A stretch of 64,000 nt of DNA, taken from contig JAQBXY010000005.1 in the NCBI GenBank assembly GCA_027623325.1, positions 62,001-126,000 on the forward strand. Direction: 5' to 3'. The DNA is from Gemmatimonadota bacterium (GTDB lineage Bacteria; Gemmatimonadota; Gemmatimonadetes; Longimicrobiales; Gaopeijiaceae). Shown in pieces: positions 9,411 through 19,591 of this stretch; the first letter of the stretch is position 1; every line of letters starts with the position of its first letter. Under the pieces are notes generated by a model, which worked only from the letters and a program-made list of their open reading frames with translations, did not search any database and was not told the DNA's origin. The position numbers were made by a program, and so were the translations under genes.

Positions 9411-10885
9411 TTCGGTGGGCCGTCCGCGGATGCGAGGCCGAGCTCGACGTCCGCCAGCGGTGTAGGGTACGCTCCGGAGAAGCACGCAGTGCAATACGGA
9501 CCCGCCTTCTCCACCGCGCCGACCATTCCTTCGAGCGAGAGGTAGCCCAGCGAATCGACCCCGAGCGTCTCGGCGATCTGAGGTATTTCCATTTGTGATC
9601 CGATCAGCTCCCCCTTGGTCGGCATGTCGATGCCGTAGAAACAGGGGTGCCGGACGGGGGGGCTGCCGATTCGGAGGTGAACCTCGGCGGCGCCCGCTTC
9701 CCTCAACATGCGAACCAGGCTTCGGCTCGTAGTACCGCGAACGAGGGAATCGTCCACGACCACGACGCGTTGGCCGGCCAGAACCTCCCGCACCGGGTTG
9801 TACTTCATGCGGGCGCCGAAGTCACGATCCTTCTGATGCGGCTTGATGAAGGTCCGGCCCACGTAGTGGTTGCGCAGCAGCCCGAGTTCGAACGGAATCC
9901 CGCTTTCCTCGGAATAGCCAAGCGCTGCCGAGTTCGCACTATCGGGCACAGAGATGATCGAGTCTGCTTCGACCGGATGTTCGCGCGCGAGCTGCCGGCC
10001 GAAGGCGCGTCGGGCACGGTCGACGCTTACGCCGAAAATTCGGGAGTCCGGCCTCGCAAAATAGACCAGCTCAAAGACGCAGGGGGAGTGCTGGGGAGCG
10101 GGCTCGAGAGGAGTGAGGGCGATTACTTCATTCCCCCGGATGCGGAGAACCTCACCGGGCTCGATGTCGCGCACGAAGTCAGCGCCCAATATGTCGAGCG
10201 CACACGTTTCACTGACCACCACGTGCCCGTCACCCAGTCCACCGAGGATCAGAGGCCGGAATCCGCGCGGATCCCGTGCGGCGTACAAGGTCTCTCCCAC
10301 GGAGATCACCATGGAGAACGCCCCGACCAAATGACCCAGGGCATCCAGGATCTGTCCGTCGACCGAATCGGCTCGGGACTTGGCGATGAGGTGAACCAGC
10401 GTTTCCGAGTCCGACGACGACCGGAAGATCGCGCCCTCGTTTACGAGCCGGGTGCGAAGCGCGAGTTGGTTCGTGAGGTTGCCGTTGTGAGCCAGGGCGA
10501 GGTCCCCATGCGCGAACCGGGCGGTGATCGGTTGGACGTTGGCCAACTCGCTGCCGCCCGCCGTCGAGTACCGCACATGGCCAACGGCGGTACGGCCGAC
10601 CAGCTTCGATAGCGCGGTCGCGTCGAAGACCTCAGAGACCAGGCCGTTTCCCTTGTGGGTTCTTAGCGTGGTGCCGTCGAAGGCGACGATTCCTGCCGCT
10701 TCCTGGCCCCGGTGCTGGAGCGCGTACAGAGCGAGGAACGCGAGTTCCGCCGAGTCGTCGATCCCGCTGATTCCGAAGACGCCGCACTCATCTCTGGGTC
10801 GATCGTCCAACTCATACGTCCGTGGCGCGTCAGCTTCCGGCGTTGTTTCGGTCACCATCGGGAGGGTTTGGTGCCGCGCGTCCAT
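9404..10885 (-). CDS. purF: Amidophosphoribosyltransferase PurF
   Basis: First committed step of purine synthesis: PRPP plus glutamine gives phosphoribosylamine. A propeptide precedes the N-terminal-nucleophile cysteine in RDECGVFGI (Cys34), which would be exposed by self-cleavage. The PRPP loop is VVVDDSLVRGTTS near residue 370. The C-terminal YCTACFSG motif marks the iron-sulfur (Bacillus-type) form. The length of 493 residues is normal. It starts 3 bases after the purL stop and overlaps add. Confidence 0.95.
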   Translation of the reverse strand: MDARHQTLPMVTETTPEADAPRTYELDDRPRDECGVFGISGIDDSAELAFLALYALQHRGQEAAGIVAFDGTTLRTHKGNGLVSEVFDATALSKLVGRTAVGHVRYSTAGGSELANVQPITARFAHGDLALAHNGNLTNQLALRTRLVNEGAIFRSSSDSETLVHLIAKSRADSVDGQILDALGHLVGAFSMVISVGETLYAARDPRGFRPLILGGLGDGHVVVSETCALDILGADFVRDIEPGEVLRIRGNEVIALTPLEPAPQHSPCVFELVYFARPDSRIFGVSVDRARRAFGRQLAREHPVEADSIISVPDSANSAALGYSEESGIPFELGLLRNHYVGRTFIKPHQKDRDFGARMKYNPVREVLAGQRVVVVDDSLVRGTTSRSLVRMLREAGAAEVHLRIGSPPVRHPCFYGIDMPTKGELIGSQMEIPQIAETLGVDSLGYLSLEGMVGAVEKAGPYCTACFSGAYPTPLADVELGLASADGPPKC

Positions 10886-10888
10886 GAA

Positions 10889-13222
10889 TCAGCCCCCGGT
10901 CGCTGGAGAGGCGTCCATGATATTCGGCAACGCATCGAAATAGGCCCTCGCGAGTTCGGCCACCGAAGCAGAGAGCGAACCGTCTCGAACCGTCAGCGAG
11001 AAGCCATCGGTGGCCTCGGTTACCGCACCGATCCGCAGCGCCGGCACTCCATGACTCTCGGCGATCTTCAGCACATCAGACGTCGACGCCGGATCACACG
11101 AGATGATGATGCGACCCTGAGCCTCCCCGAAGAGCGACACGACCGGCCGTAGATCGTCGTCGAGGCGCGCGCTTAATCCGAACGGGGCCTCACCATCTCC
11201 GATCGCGCACTCCGCGAGAGCACACGCGAGGCCACCCTCCGAACAGTCATGAGCGGATCGGATCAAGGATGACTGGTTCATGGAGAGCACCGCTTGTTGG
11301 AGTGCACGCTCGCCCTCGAGATCGATCGACGGCGGTTGTCCGGCCACGAGACTGGCGGTGACGTACAGGTACTCCGAGCCCCCGATCTCGCCGGTGTTCG
11401 TCCCGAGGAGAACGACGTCGTCGCCGATTCTTTGAAAGGCCTGCGCCGTGATCTTCGACACGTCTTCGATGACACCCACCATTCCAATGACCGGCGTCGG
11501 GTAGATCGCGCGGCCGTCGGTCTCGTTGAAGAGAGAGACGTTGCCTCCCGTAACCGGCGTCTCGAAGGCGTCACACGCCGCCGCGATGCCGAGGACGGAC
11601 TCGCGGAGCTGGTAGTAGATGTGTGCCTTGAGTGGATTGCCGAAATTCAGGTTGTTCGTGATCGCCGTCGGCAGGGCTCCCACACAAACGAGATTACGCG
11701 CGGCCTCGGCGACCGCCGCCATCGCGCCGGTCTTGGGCTCCAGGTACACGAAGCGCCCGTTGCAATCTGTGGTCGCGGCCACTGCCCGTTGGGTCCCACG
11801 GATTCGGATGACGCCCGAGTCGCCTCCGGGCCGCACCGCGGTCGCCGTGCGCACGGTGGTGTCGTACTGGTGATAGACCCACCGTTTCGAGGCCACGTTC
11901 GGGGATCCCAGCAACCGCTGGAACGACTCGGTGAGATCGCCTTCTGGGGTCAGGTGCTCGGTGAGATCCATGTTCCTGAGCGCCTGGATCTCTGCCGACT
12001 CGATGCCCTCACGCTCATAGGTTGGGCAACCGCCTGTTAGCGGCAGTGCAGGGATGTTTGCTACGACCTTTCCGTGTTCCAGGACGCGAAACATCCCGTC
12101 GTCCGTCACTCGCCCGATGACTCTGGCCTCGAGTTCCCACTTCTCCAGAATTTGACGGACTTCTTCCTCCCGGCCGGGTTCCGCGACCACGAGCATGCGT
12201 TCTTGGGATTCGGAAAGGAGGATCTCATACGGCGTCATGCCCTCCTCACGGACAGGCACGTCGGCCATCTCCATTTCGACGCCGCTTCCACCGCGGCCTG
12301 CCATTTCCGACGCCGAGGATGTAATCCCCGCGGCGCCCATGTCCTGGATGCCCGTAATCGCGCCGCTGCCGATCAGCTCCAGACTGGCTTCCAGGAGCAG
12401 CTTCTCCGTGAAGGGGTCACCGACCTGTACCCTCGGGCGACTGGACTCGTCGGAGTCTTCACTCAGCTCCTCACTCGCGAAGGTGGCGCCGTGGATGCCG
12501 TCGCGGCCGGTACGGGCGCCCACGGTCATGAGCGAAGCGCCCGTGCCGGACGCAGACGCCGTGATCAGGTCCTCACGCTTCATGAGCCCGAGGCACATCG
12601 CGTTTACGATTGGATTCCCTTCGTAGCCCCGATCGAAGACGACCTCTCCGCCGATGTTCGGGACGCCGACACAGTTCCCGTAGTCTCCGACGCCACTCAC
12701 GACTCCGCTGAACAGGTAGCGGACCCGTCCACTGTCGAGATCTCCAAATCGGAGGGAGTCCAGTACGGCGACCGGGCGCGCTCCCATGGTGAAGATGTCG
12801 CGCAAGATGCCCCCGACACCGGTCGCGGCACCCTGGTACGGCTCCACCGCGGATGGGTGGTTGTGCGACTCGATCTTGAACGCGAGTGCGTACCCGTCCC
12901 CGACGTCGATCACACCCGCGTTTTCACCTGGCCCCTGGATGACCCACGGCGCTTTCGTCGGGAGGAGGCTGAGGAGCGGCCTGGAGTTCTTGTACCCGCA
13001 GTGCTCGGACCACATGGCGCTGAAGACCCCCAGTTCGGTGAACGTGGGAGTGCGCCCCATTATGTTCAGGACCTTCTCGTACTCTTCCTCCGAGAGGCCA
13101 TGGCCGGCCACGACCTCGGCGGTGATCTCGGGATCGCCGTCGCGGGGTTGGACGGACCGCTCGGTGGCTGCGGAGTTTGCTGGGGTCACGATATCGGTGC
13201 TCGCCTTCGTTGAAGGTCTCAC
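10889..13222 (-). CDS. purL: Phosphoribosylformylglycinamidine synthase subunit PurL
   Basis: The ATP-dependent synthetase subunit that makes FGAM from FGAR with ammonia delivered by PurQ. It is the small PurL type, working with separate PurS and PurQ. Visible motifs are [22 protein letters not shown] (nucleotide and metal region) and the repeated AIRS-type halves. I chose the GTG at 13222 because GTGA overlaps the purQ stop, giving 777 residues; small PurLs are about 740. The open frame runs to 13369, but that extension is basic and overlaps purQ by 150 bases, so it is unlikely to be translated. Confidence 0.95.
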   Translation of the reverse strand: MRPSTKASTDIVTPANSAATERSVQPRDGDPEITAEVVAGHGLSEEEYEKVLNIMGRTPTFTELGVFSAMWSEHCGYKNSRPLLSLLPTKAPWVIQGPGENAGVIDVGDGYALAFKIESHNHPSAVEPYQGAATGVGGILRDIFTMGARPVAVLDSLRFGDLDSGRVRYLFSGVVSGVGDYGNCVGVPNIGGEVVFDRGYEGNPIVNAMCLGLMKREDLITASASGTGASLMTVGARTGRDGIHGATFASEELSEDSDESSRPRVQVGDPFTEKLLLEASLELIGSGAITGIQDMGAAGITSSASEMAGRGGSGVEMEMADVPVREEGMTPYEILLSESQERMLVVAEPGREEEVRQILEKWELEARVIGRVTDDGMFRVLEHGKVVANIPALPLTGGCPTYEREGIESAEIQALRNMDLTEHLTPEGDLTESFQRLLGSPNVASKRWVYHQYDTTVRTATAVRPGGDSGVIRIRGTQRAVAATTDCNGRFVYLEPKTGAMAAVAEAARNLVCVGALPTAITNNLNFGNPLKAHIYYQLRESVLGIAAACDAFETPVTGGNVSLFNETDGRAIYPTPVIGMVGVIEDVSKITAQAFQRIGDDVVLLGTNTGEIGGSEYLYVTASLVAGQPPSIDLEGERALQQAVLSMNQSSLIRSAHDCSEGGLACALAECAIGDGEAPFGLSARLDDDLRPVVSLFGEAQGRIIISCDPASTSDVLKIAESHGVPALRIGAVTEATDGFSLTVRDGSLSASVAELARAYFDALPNIMDASPATGG

Positions 13223-13914
13223 GTGCTCAGGGAAAGACTGCCTGCCATCGACGTGAACAGTGCCACGCCGTCGGTCGAACCCAGGATCGACTCCATCGCG
13301 CGCTCGGGGTGCGGCATCATTCCCAGGACATTGCCTTTCGCGTTCGTGATGCCCGCGATGTTGTGCCACGACCCATTCGGATTGGCGTCCTCCGTGCTTT
13401 CTCCGGATGCATCCACATACCGGAACACCACGCGACCCTCAGCTTCGAGGGCTTCGAGCGTCGCTGTGTCCGCTTCGTAGTTTCCCTCACCGTGCGCGAT
13501 CGGAATCCGGAGGACCTGCCCCTCGGTGTAGTCTGATGTGAAGAGCATGTCGTTGCGCTCTACGCGGATGAACACGTCTTTGCCCTGGAACTTGAGGGAG
13601 GAGTTTCGCATCAAGGCACCCGGCAGCAACCCCGCTTCGCACAGAATCTGGAACCCGTTGCAGATACCGAGGACTGGCCCGCCGCTGTTCGCGAAGGAGG
13701 TGACGTCCTCCATGATCGGGCTCATGCGAGCGATCGCGCCGGCGCGGAGGTAGTCACCGTAGGAGAAGCCTCCCGGGAGCAAGACCGCGTCGTAGCCGGC
13801 CAGGCCCCGTTCCCGGTGCCAGACGAAGGTCGCATCACCGCCGACCTGCTGCGCCGCTTTGTAGAGGTCGTAGTCGCAGTTCGAACCTGGGAACGTGATG
13901 ACTGCGACCTTCAT
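13219..13914 (-). CDS. purQ: Phosphoribosylformylglycinamidine synthase subunit PurQ
   Basis: The class I glutamine amidotransferase that feeds ammonia to PurL. The nucleophile is in VLGICNGFQ (Cys85), and the catalytic His-Glu pair is in [10 protein letters not shown] near the C-terminus. The start at 13914 ([16 protein letters not shown]) is the standard PurQ N-terminus and overlaps the purS stop by 4 bases. Length 231 residues. Its order with purS, purL and purF in one overlapping chain supports a stoichiometric PurSQL complex. Confidence 0.95.
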   Translation of the reverse strand: MKVAVITFPGSNCDYDLYKAAQQVGGDATFVWHRERGLAGYDAVLLPGGFSYGDYLRAGAIARMSPIMEDVTSFANSGGPVLGICNGFQILCEAGLLPGALMRNSSLKFQGKDVFIRVERNDMLFTSDYTEGQVLRIPIAHGEGNYEADTATLEALEAEGRVVFRYVDASGESTEDANPNGSWHNIAGITNAKGNVLGMMPHPERAMESILGSTDGVALFTSMAGSLSLST

Positions 13915-14183
13915 GACCCCGCTCCCTCTAGCGCCTCGATCATCGAAATCTCGAAGTCTTCGGTAACGGGATTGGCGAGGAGTTTCCGGCACATCGCCTC
14001 GGCTGCCTCGCCCGCGCTCGTCTCGGAATCGGCTTCGATGTCGATGTACATCACCTTTCCGACTCGTACGTCCCCGACGCCGTCCCATCCCAGTGAGTTG
14101 AGCGAGTGATGAATCGCTTTCCCCTGGGGGTCGAGGAGGCCGGGTCGGGGCTTCACGCGAATCTCCAGCCGATACTGACTCAA
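13911..14183 (-). CDS. purS: Phosphoribosylformylglycinamidine synthase subunit PurS
   Basis: The small structural subunit that bridges PurL and PurQ. At 90 residues it is typical in size. The conserved pattern is present: [23 protein letters not shown] and [14 protein letters not shown]. It overlaps purQ and pssA by 4 bases each. Confidence 0.95.
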   Translation of the reverse strand: MSQYRLEIRVKPRPGLLDPQGKAIHHSLNSLGWDGVGDVRVGKVMYIDIEADSETSAGEAAEAMCRKLLANPVTEDFEISMIEALEGAGS

Positions 14184-15073
14184 GCTTGATCCTCCGGATC
14201 GTGTTCGTTGTGGTGGTCGGTTGTGTGCCCGCTGCGCGTCAGGTCGCCGTAATCCAGCGATCGGACCTCGGCACGTTCGTCGTCGTCATCGTCGTCTTCG
14301 TCCAGGAGCGGGTCCCCGCCCGGCAGACGGTCGAGCAGCCCGAGCAGGACGGATTTCACCAGTCCCCACGAGATGTAGATGAGCCCTAACGAGAAGAAGA
14401 AGTAGCGCGGTACGGACAGAGCTACGAAGAGAGCGCCGAGCACGAAGACCGTATTCGCTATGCCCCTGCTCGTGCGCAGTCCGATCTTCGGGACCTTCCC
14501 GTATGGGACGTGGCTCACCATCAGTACGCCCAGGAGCACCATCCCCATGCCCACGATCCGAGGCCACGGCAGGTCGGCGAGGTATTCGGCGAAGAACGCG
14601 GTCTGGCTGAACGGATAGAAGGACGCGAGCGTTGCTCCCGCTGCGGGGGAGGGAAGGCCGTGGAAGCTGCGCTTGGCCTCTCCACCCTGTTCGACGTTGA
14701 AGCGCGCGAGCCGAACCACGACCGCGGTCACATATACGAACGAGAGAGTCCAACTCCACTGCGTGTCCGAGAAGAAGAGTTCGAACATGATGAGTCCCGG
14801 AGCGACGCCGAACGAAATGGCGTCCACCAGCGAGTCCAGTTCGGCCCCGAATGCCGATCCCGTGCGGGTGAAACGAGCCACCCTTCCGTCCAGGATGTCG
14901 AGTACCCCGGCTGCGATGATGAACCAGCCCGCGGACATGAAGTCCCCGCGGGACGCCTCCACCATCGCGAAGATGCCGAAGAAGAGGTTCCCGAGTGTGA
15001 ACGCCGACGGGAGAATGATGATTCCCCTCTGAAGCGTCTCGCGTTTCGGTCCGCGTGGGACTTTCGGCATCAC
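14180..15073 (-). CDS. pssA: CDP-diacylglycerol--serine O-phosphatidyltransferase
   Basis: An integral membrane enzyme that joins CDP-diacylglycerol and serine to form phosphatidylserine. The CDP-alcohol phosphotransferase signature DG-x2-AR-x8-G-x3-D-x3-D is present from [10 protein letters not shown] at about residue 57 to SLVD at about 83. About eight hydrophobic helices are visible. The C-terminal tail is highly acidic (a run of aspartates near residue 263), which is unusual. It overlaps psd upstream and purS downstream by 4 bases, so it sits inside the purine chain. Confidence 0.93.
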   Translation of the reverse strand: MMPKVPRGPKRETLQRGIIILPSAFTLGNLFFGIFAMVEASRGDFMSAGWFIIAAGVLDILDGRVARFTRTGSAFGAELDSLVDAISFGVAPGLIMFELFFSDTQWSWTLSFVYVTAVVVRLARFNVEQGGEAKRSFHGLPSPAAGATLASFYPFSQTAFFAEYLADLPWPRIVGMGMVLLGVLMVSHVPYGKVPKIGLRTSRGIANTVFVLGALFVALSVPRYFFFSLGLIYISWGLVKSVLLGLLDRLPGGDPLLDEDDDDDDERAEVRSLDYGDLTRSGHTTDHHNEHDPEDQA

Positions 15074-15729
15074 GGAGCCTTCTTCTGACGGGCGAGAATA
15101 GTCTCCCCCACGCGCACCCGGTCACCCACAGCGCACATCACGTCCCAGTGCCTCGGAAGAAAGAGGTCGACCCGGGACCCGAACCGTATCAGCCCGAACC
15201 GGCGACCACGCTCGACGCTGTCCCCCTCTTCAGGATCCGTGATGATACGTCGTGCGATGAGGCCGGCGATTTGACGTACCAAGACCGGCCCGAACGGGGT
15301 CGCGATGCCGAGCGACGACTGCTCGTTGTCATCCGAGGCCTTCTCGAGCCAGGCCACCGCGAACTTCCCTGGCGTGTATTTCTTGTGCGCCACGGTGCCA
15401 CTCACGGGAGCGCGCTGCACGTGAACGTCGAAGACGCTGAGGAAGATCGTGATCTTCCGCGCCGGGCCGGCCATATAGCTCGGCTCCTCGACGTCTTCGA
15501 TGAGGAGGATCTTCCCCTGACCCGGCGACACCACGAGGTCCGTGTCGGCGGGAAGCGTGGGTTCGGGATCGCGGAAGAACCAGAGCACGAAGATCGCGAG
15601 GACCGAAAACACCCAGGCCAGGACTCTGACGAGCAGTCCGCCAACGCCGAACGAAACGCCCACCCAGCAGGCACCCGCGAAGACAAGTCCCGCAGCTGCG
15701 AACGGGTATCCCTCGCGGGCGAGCTTCAA
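15070..15729 (-). CDS. psd: Phosphatidylserine decarboxylase (short, archaeal-type)
   Basis: It converts phosphatidylserine to phosphatidylethanolamine and carries a self-made pyruvoyl group. The processing site is Gly184-Ser185 in RFGSRVDLF, as in the short Psd subfamily. An N-terminal pair of hydrophobic segments (residues 9-52) and the conserved FLSVFDVHVQRAPVSG motif (about 96-111) support the call. At 219 residues it is the compact form. It overlaps pssA and purC by 4 bases each, so two successive steps of phospholipid synthesis are translationally linked. Confidence 0.93.
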   Translation of the reverse strand: MKLAREGYPFAAAGLVFAGACWVGVSFGVGGLLVRVLAWVFSVLAIFVLWFFRDPEPTLPADTDLVVSPGQGKILLIEDVEEPSYMAGPARKITIFLSVFDVHVQRAPVSGTVAHKKYTPGKFAVAWLEKASDDNEQSSLGIATPFGPVLVRQIAGLIARRIITDPEEGDSVERGRRFGLIRFGSRVDLFLPRHWDVMCAVGDRVRVGETILARQKKAP

Positions 15730-16670
15730 CGGTCGTCCCCGAACAGCGGAGGGACGTAGTCTGCCAACGACGTTCCTGTGAGGCGCTTGAACACATCCTG
15801 GTACCGATCGGACGTGGCCTGGATGACGTGATCAGGGAGGTCGGGCGGGGGAGGGCTCTTGTTCCAATCGATCGTCTCGAGCCAGTCGCGAATCGGCTGC
15901 TTGTCCAGCGACGGCTGCCCGCGTCCGATCCCGTAGCTCTCCTTGGGCCAGAATCGAGACGAGTCCGGCGTCAGCACCTCGTCGATAAGGAGAAGACCGC
16001 CCGACCTGTCGAAACCGAACTCGAACTTGGTGTCTGCGAGAATGATGTCGCTCTTCTCGGCGACGTCGCGACCGTGTCCGTAGATGCGGAGCGAGAGGTC
16101 GCGGAGGCGCTCGGCCAGTTCGTCACCGAGCACTTCCTTGGCCTGGCCGAAGGTGATGTTCTCATCGTGCTCACCCACCGCTGCCTTGGTGGCGGGGGAG
16201 AAGATCGATGGATCGAGGCGTTCGCTCTCTTTCAGCCCCATCGCGAGGGCCTCTCCCGCCAATGTCCCACCCTGTCGGTATTCCTTCCATGCCGAACCCG
16301 AGATGTACCCGCGCACGACACACTCGACCATGACGGGCTTCGTCCGATGCACCAGCATCGAGCGCCGAGCCCATAGGTCCCGGCTGGCTGCGAGATCCGG
16401 GTGCCGGGCAACGATACGGTCCGGGTCCACCGCGATGAGGTGGTGCGGCACGGTGTCCTCGAGCTGTTCTAACCACCAGGCGGTGATGAGCGTGAGGACT
16501 TCCCCCTTGAGCGGTACCGGCTGCGGTAGGACGACATCGAAGGCGCTGACGCGGTCACTCGCAACCATCAGCAGGGTGTCGGCGTCGACTTCGTAGACGT
16601 CTCTGACCTTGCCCCGGTGCAGAAGTGTCAGGTCGAGGTGGGAGTTGTGGATGGGGTTTCGGTCAGACAT
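15726..16670 (-). CDS. purC: SAICAR synthetase PurC
   Basis: It joins aspartate to CAIR with ATP to give SAICAR. The N-terminal HRGKVRDVYEVD loop, SDRVSAFDVVLP, VVRGYISGSAWKEY and the late LIDEVLTPDSSRFWP motif are all present. At 314 residues it is the longer, yeast-like form rather than the 240-residue E. coli form. It overlaps psd by 4 bases and purB by 8 bases. Confidence 0.95.
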   Translation of the reverse strand: MSDRNPIHNSHLDLTLLHRGKVRDVYEVDADTLLMVASDRVSAFDVVLPQPVPLKGEVLTLITAWWLEQLEDTVPHHLIAVDPDRIVARHPDLAASRDLWARRSMLVHRTKPVMVECVVRGYISGSAWKEYRQGGTLAGEALAMGLKESERLDPSIFSPATKAAVGEHDENITFGQAKEVLGDELAERLRDLSLRIYGHGRDVAEKSDIILADTKFEFGFDRSGGLLLIDEVLTPDSSRFWPKESYGIGRGQPSLDKQPIRDWLETIDWNKSPPPPDLPDHVIQATSDRYQDVFKRLTGTSLADYVPPLFGDDR

Positions 16671-18114
16671 GTATGTCGGGTTCGTCGAGAGTCAGAGATA
16701 GCTTGCGCTGCTTCGCCAACACCGGCGCAACATCGCGTTCGAGGAAACGGGTCACCTGCTCGGGAGCTCGGCCGATGAATCGCATCGGATCGACCATGCC
16801 GGCGAGCTCCTCGGCGTTCAGCCCGAATGCGTCGTCTCCTGCAATGCGGTCGAGCAGGTCGGCGTCTGCTCCCTCCTCCTTCATTCGTCGAGCCGCGGCC
16901 ATCGAATGCTGCCGAATGCGCTCGTGCAGCTCCTGCCGATCGCCACCGCCCGACGTCGCGTGCATCAAGATCGTCTCTGTGGCCATGAAGGGAAGGTGCT
17001 CCGCGAGATTTCTCCGTACGACCTGCGGATTGACGATCAGCCCCTTGGCGACGTTCTCGAGGAGCACGAGGCAGCCGTCGAGGGCAAGGAAAGCGTCGGG
17101 CGCGGAAACCCGTCGATTGGCAGAGTCGTCGAGCGTCCGCTCCAGCCACTGGGTCGCCGCCGTGAACGCCGGATCCTGGGCGAGCACGATGACATGCCGT
17201 GCTAGGGCGCAGATCCGCTCTGCGCGCATCGGGTTTCGTTTGTACGGCATGGCCGACGAACCGATCTGCTCCGATTCGAACGGCTCTTCGACCTCCCGGA
17301 GATGGGCAAGGAGCCGGAGATCGTGACCGATCTTCGAGACCGAGGCCGCCACGCCGGCCAAGGAGGCCTGGACCGCGTAGTCCACCTTTCGCGGGTAGGT
17401 CTGGCCACTCACCGGGTAGGTCGATTCGAAGCCCATGCGACGGCCGACTGCGAGGTCGAGTGCATCGACCTTGTCGTGGTCTCCGTGGAACAGTTCCAGG
17501 AAGGACGCCTGCGTCCCCGTCGTCCCGCGCACACCCCGAAAGCGCAGCACCGCGATTCGATGGTCCAGCTCCTCCAGGTCGAGAAGAAGGTCCTGGATCC
17601 AGAGTGTGGCCCGCTTCCCGACGGTCGTGGGTTGGGCCGGTTGGAAGTGGGTGTACCCGAGCGTCGGGAGTTTCGCGTGGGTACGGGCGAAGTCGGCAAG
17701 CGCCTCTACACAGCGGGTAATCCGGGTCCGAACCAACTCCAACCCTTGCCGGTGCAGAATCAGATCGGTGTTGTCGCCGATGAAGGCGCTCGTCGCCCCG
17801 AGATGGATGATCCCCTTCGCGGCGGGCGCGTCATCGCCGAACAGATGCACGTGTGCCATGACGTCGTGCCGGAATCGACGCTCGTACTCCGCGGCCTTGG
17901 CGAGGTCCAGCATGTCGACGGCATCGCGCATCTCTTCGAGCGCCTGTTGGGAAATGTCGATGCCGAGCTCGGCCTCGGATTCTGCCAGAGCGATCCAGAG
18001 TCGCCGCCACGTTCCGTATCGTCGACTCGGCGAAAAGACACCCTGCATCTCCTTCGAGGCGTAGCGATCCGAGAGCGGGTGGATGTAGCGGTCCAGCGGA
18101 TGGATGTCGGGCAC
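16663..18114 (-). CDS. purB: Adenylosuccinate lyase PurB
   Basis: It acts twice in purine synthesis, releasing fumarate from SAICAR and from adenylosuccinate. The fumarase/aspartase superfamily signature GSSAMPYKRNPMRAE is at about residue 286-300. The TSAFIGDNTD segment (about 108-117) and GTTGTQASF loop (about 198-206) fit the family. At 483 residues it is the longer, animal-type form. Its ATG abuts the stop of the upstream protease gene with no gap. Confidence 0.94.
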   Translation of the reverse strand: MPDIHPLDRYIHPLSDRYASKEMQGVFSPSRRYGTWRRLWIALAESEAELGIDISQQALEEMRDAVDMLDLAKAAEYERRFRHDVMAHVHLFGDDAPAAKGIIHLGATSAFIGDNTDLILHRQGLELVRTRITRCVEALADFARTHAKLPTLGYTHFQPAQPTTVGKRATLWIQDLLLDLEELDHRIAVLRFRGVRGTTGTQASFLELFHGDHDKVDALDLAVGRRMGFESTYPVSGQTYPRKVDYAVQASLAGVAASVSKIGHDLRLLAHLREVEEPFESEQIGSSAMPYKRNPMRAERICALARHVIVLAQDPAFTAATQWLERTLDDSANRRVSAPDAFLALDGCLVLLENVAKGLIVNPQVVRRNLAEHLPFMATETILMHATSGGGDRQELHERIRQHSMAAARRMKEEGADADLLDRIAGDDAFGLNAEELAGMVDPMRFIGRAPEQVTRFLERDVAPVLAKQRKLSLTLDEPDIHV

Positions 18115-19533
18115 TCAGCCTCTCCAGTAGAGATTGCGCGTTCCGTAACTCCCGTCGCGCTCCAGGTATACGACCACGCGTCCGCTTCCCTGAAGGGAGC
18201 CGAAGAAGGTGGCCGCGTCTTCCGCGCTCCGAATTCGGACACGGTTCATCTGCAGGATCACGTCGCCCGCCTGGAGCCCAAGGCTGCCGGCCAGCTCAGC
18301 GGAGATGTCCGCGATCAGTGCGCCGTCCTCGCTCACCAAGCCACGCTCCAGCTGGATCTGAGGGGTCACGGTGATCAGTTCGATATCCTGGAACAGCGTG
18401 ACTCTGGCAGCCGTCGCCGAGGGGAACGCGATCGCGACGAGTGAGGTCGCTTGACGCTGCCCGTCGACGTTGAGTGTCAACGGATCTCCGGCTCTCAGGT
18501 CGAGGAGAATACTCTCCCAGTCGAGAGGACCGGCGAGCGCGCGCCCGTTGGCTCCGACCAACATGTCACCAGGGCGCAGCGCCGCCTCTGCAGCCGGCGA
18601 GCCCGCCGCGACTCTGCTGACCCGAACCCCTCGGGTTCGACCCCAGGCGTCCGCTTCGACCGGCTCGACATCGAGGCCGACCCATGCCCGTCGCACTTCT
18701 CCGTGCTGCAGCAAGTCTTGTGCAATCTGAAGAGCGCGGTCGATCGGGATGGCGAAGCCGAGGCCTTCGCTGCCTCCGCTGCGCGAGATGATCGAAGCGT
18801 TGATGCCGATGACTTCTCCGTCCGCGTTGACCAGCGCGCCGCCTGAGTTGCCCGGATTGATTGCGGCATCGGTTTGGATCATGCCGAAGTAGAAGCCTTC
18901 ATCGCTCGACGACGGTGCGATGTTGCGATTCAACGCGGAGACCACCCCCGCCGTGACCGTCGGCTCGCTGTCGCCGACGTAGTTCCCGAGTGGATTCCCG
19001 ATCGCGATCGCCCACTCCCCGATCATCAGGCCCGACACCGTCCCCACGGGGGCGACCGGTAGGTCGGACCCACCGATCCGAAGCACCGCGATGTCGGCGA
19101 CCGGGTCCGTGCCGACCAACTCCGCGTCTACATCTCTGCCACCTGGAAGCGTGACCCGGATCTGCGACGCTCCCGCAATGACGTGGTGGTTCGTGAGCAC
19201 GATCCCGTCCGACGTCACGATCACCCCCGAGCCGAAGCTGGCGCTCCGGCGTTGGGCCCCCGGAGGCAGGTAGAGACTCTCCCACATCGACCGAGCCTGG
19301 ACCGGTGCAGCACGCAACACGTTGACGCTCACCACCGCCGGGGCCACGCGGGCCGTTGCTCGCACGATCGCCGTGGTACGGCTCTGGTCGATCTCTTGTG
19401 CGACGGGCGGCGCCGTCTGCAACACCCGCCCGGCATCGGCGTTCGCGTTCTCCGGCGCGCACGCCGATCCCATGAGTGCACCCAGCAGTGCGCTTCCTGC
19501 TACCCAACGTCTTCTGTCCATTCTTCGAGCCAC
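18115..19533 (-). CDS. HtrA/DegP-type serine protease with two PDZ domains
   Basis: A trypsin-like periplasmic protease or chaperone for envelope quality control. The triad is visible: His117 in TNHHVIAG, Asp147 in VADIAVL and Ser230 in NPGNSGGA. A first PDZ domain spans about residues 275-365 and a divergent second one about 385-470. The N-terminus has arginines before a hydrophobic stretch (RRRWVAGSALLGAL) and a possible lipobox ending at Cys25, so it may be a lipoprotein and could use the Tat route. It is the first gene of the gapless purine chain; a functional link to purines is not evident. Confidence 0.88.
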   Translation of the reverse strand: MARRMDRRRWVAGSALLGALMGSACAPENANADAGRVLQTAPPVAQEIDQSRTTAIVRATARVAPAVVSVNVLRAAPVQARSMWESLYLPPGAQRRSASFGSGVIVTSDGIVLTNHHVIAGASQIRVTLPGGRDVDAELVGTDPVADIAVLRIGGSDLPVAPVGTVSGLMIGEWAIAIGNPLGNYVGDSEPTVTAGVVSALNRNIAPSSSDEGFYFGMIQTDAAINPGNSGGALVNADGEVIGINASIISRSGGSEGLGFAIPIDRALQIAQDLLQHGEVRRAWVGLDVEPVEADAWGRTRGVRVSRVAAGSPAAEAALRPGDMLVGANGRALAGPLDWESILLDLRAGDPLTLNVDGQRQATSLVAIAFPSATAARVTLFQDIELITVTPQIQLERGLVSEDGALIADISAELAGSLGLQAGDVILQMNRVRIRSAEDAATFFGSLQGSGRVVVYLERDGSYGTRNLYWRG

Positions 19534-19549
19534 GTTCTTCGTCTCAGAG

Positions 19550-19570
19550 GGCCGGTCCCGTGCTCCGGCC
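19550..19570 (-). terminator. Possible hairpin between tal and the HtrA gene
   Basis: A 6-bp perfect stem GGCCGG/CCGGCC with a 9-base loop lies 22 bases past the tal stop on the minus strand. There is no T-tract. It might reduce read-through from tal into the protease gene. Confidence 0.25.
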
Positions 19571-19591
19571 AGGGATTATGGGTCGATCGAA

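Noticed and set aside
12074-13213. 379-codon open frame on the plus strand
   Set aside because: It is antisense to purL, whose motifs are clear; no domain is visible.
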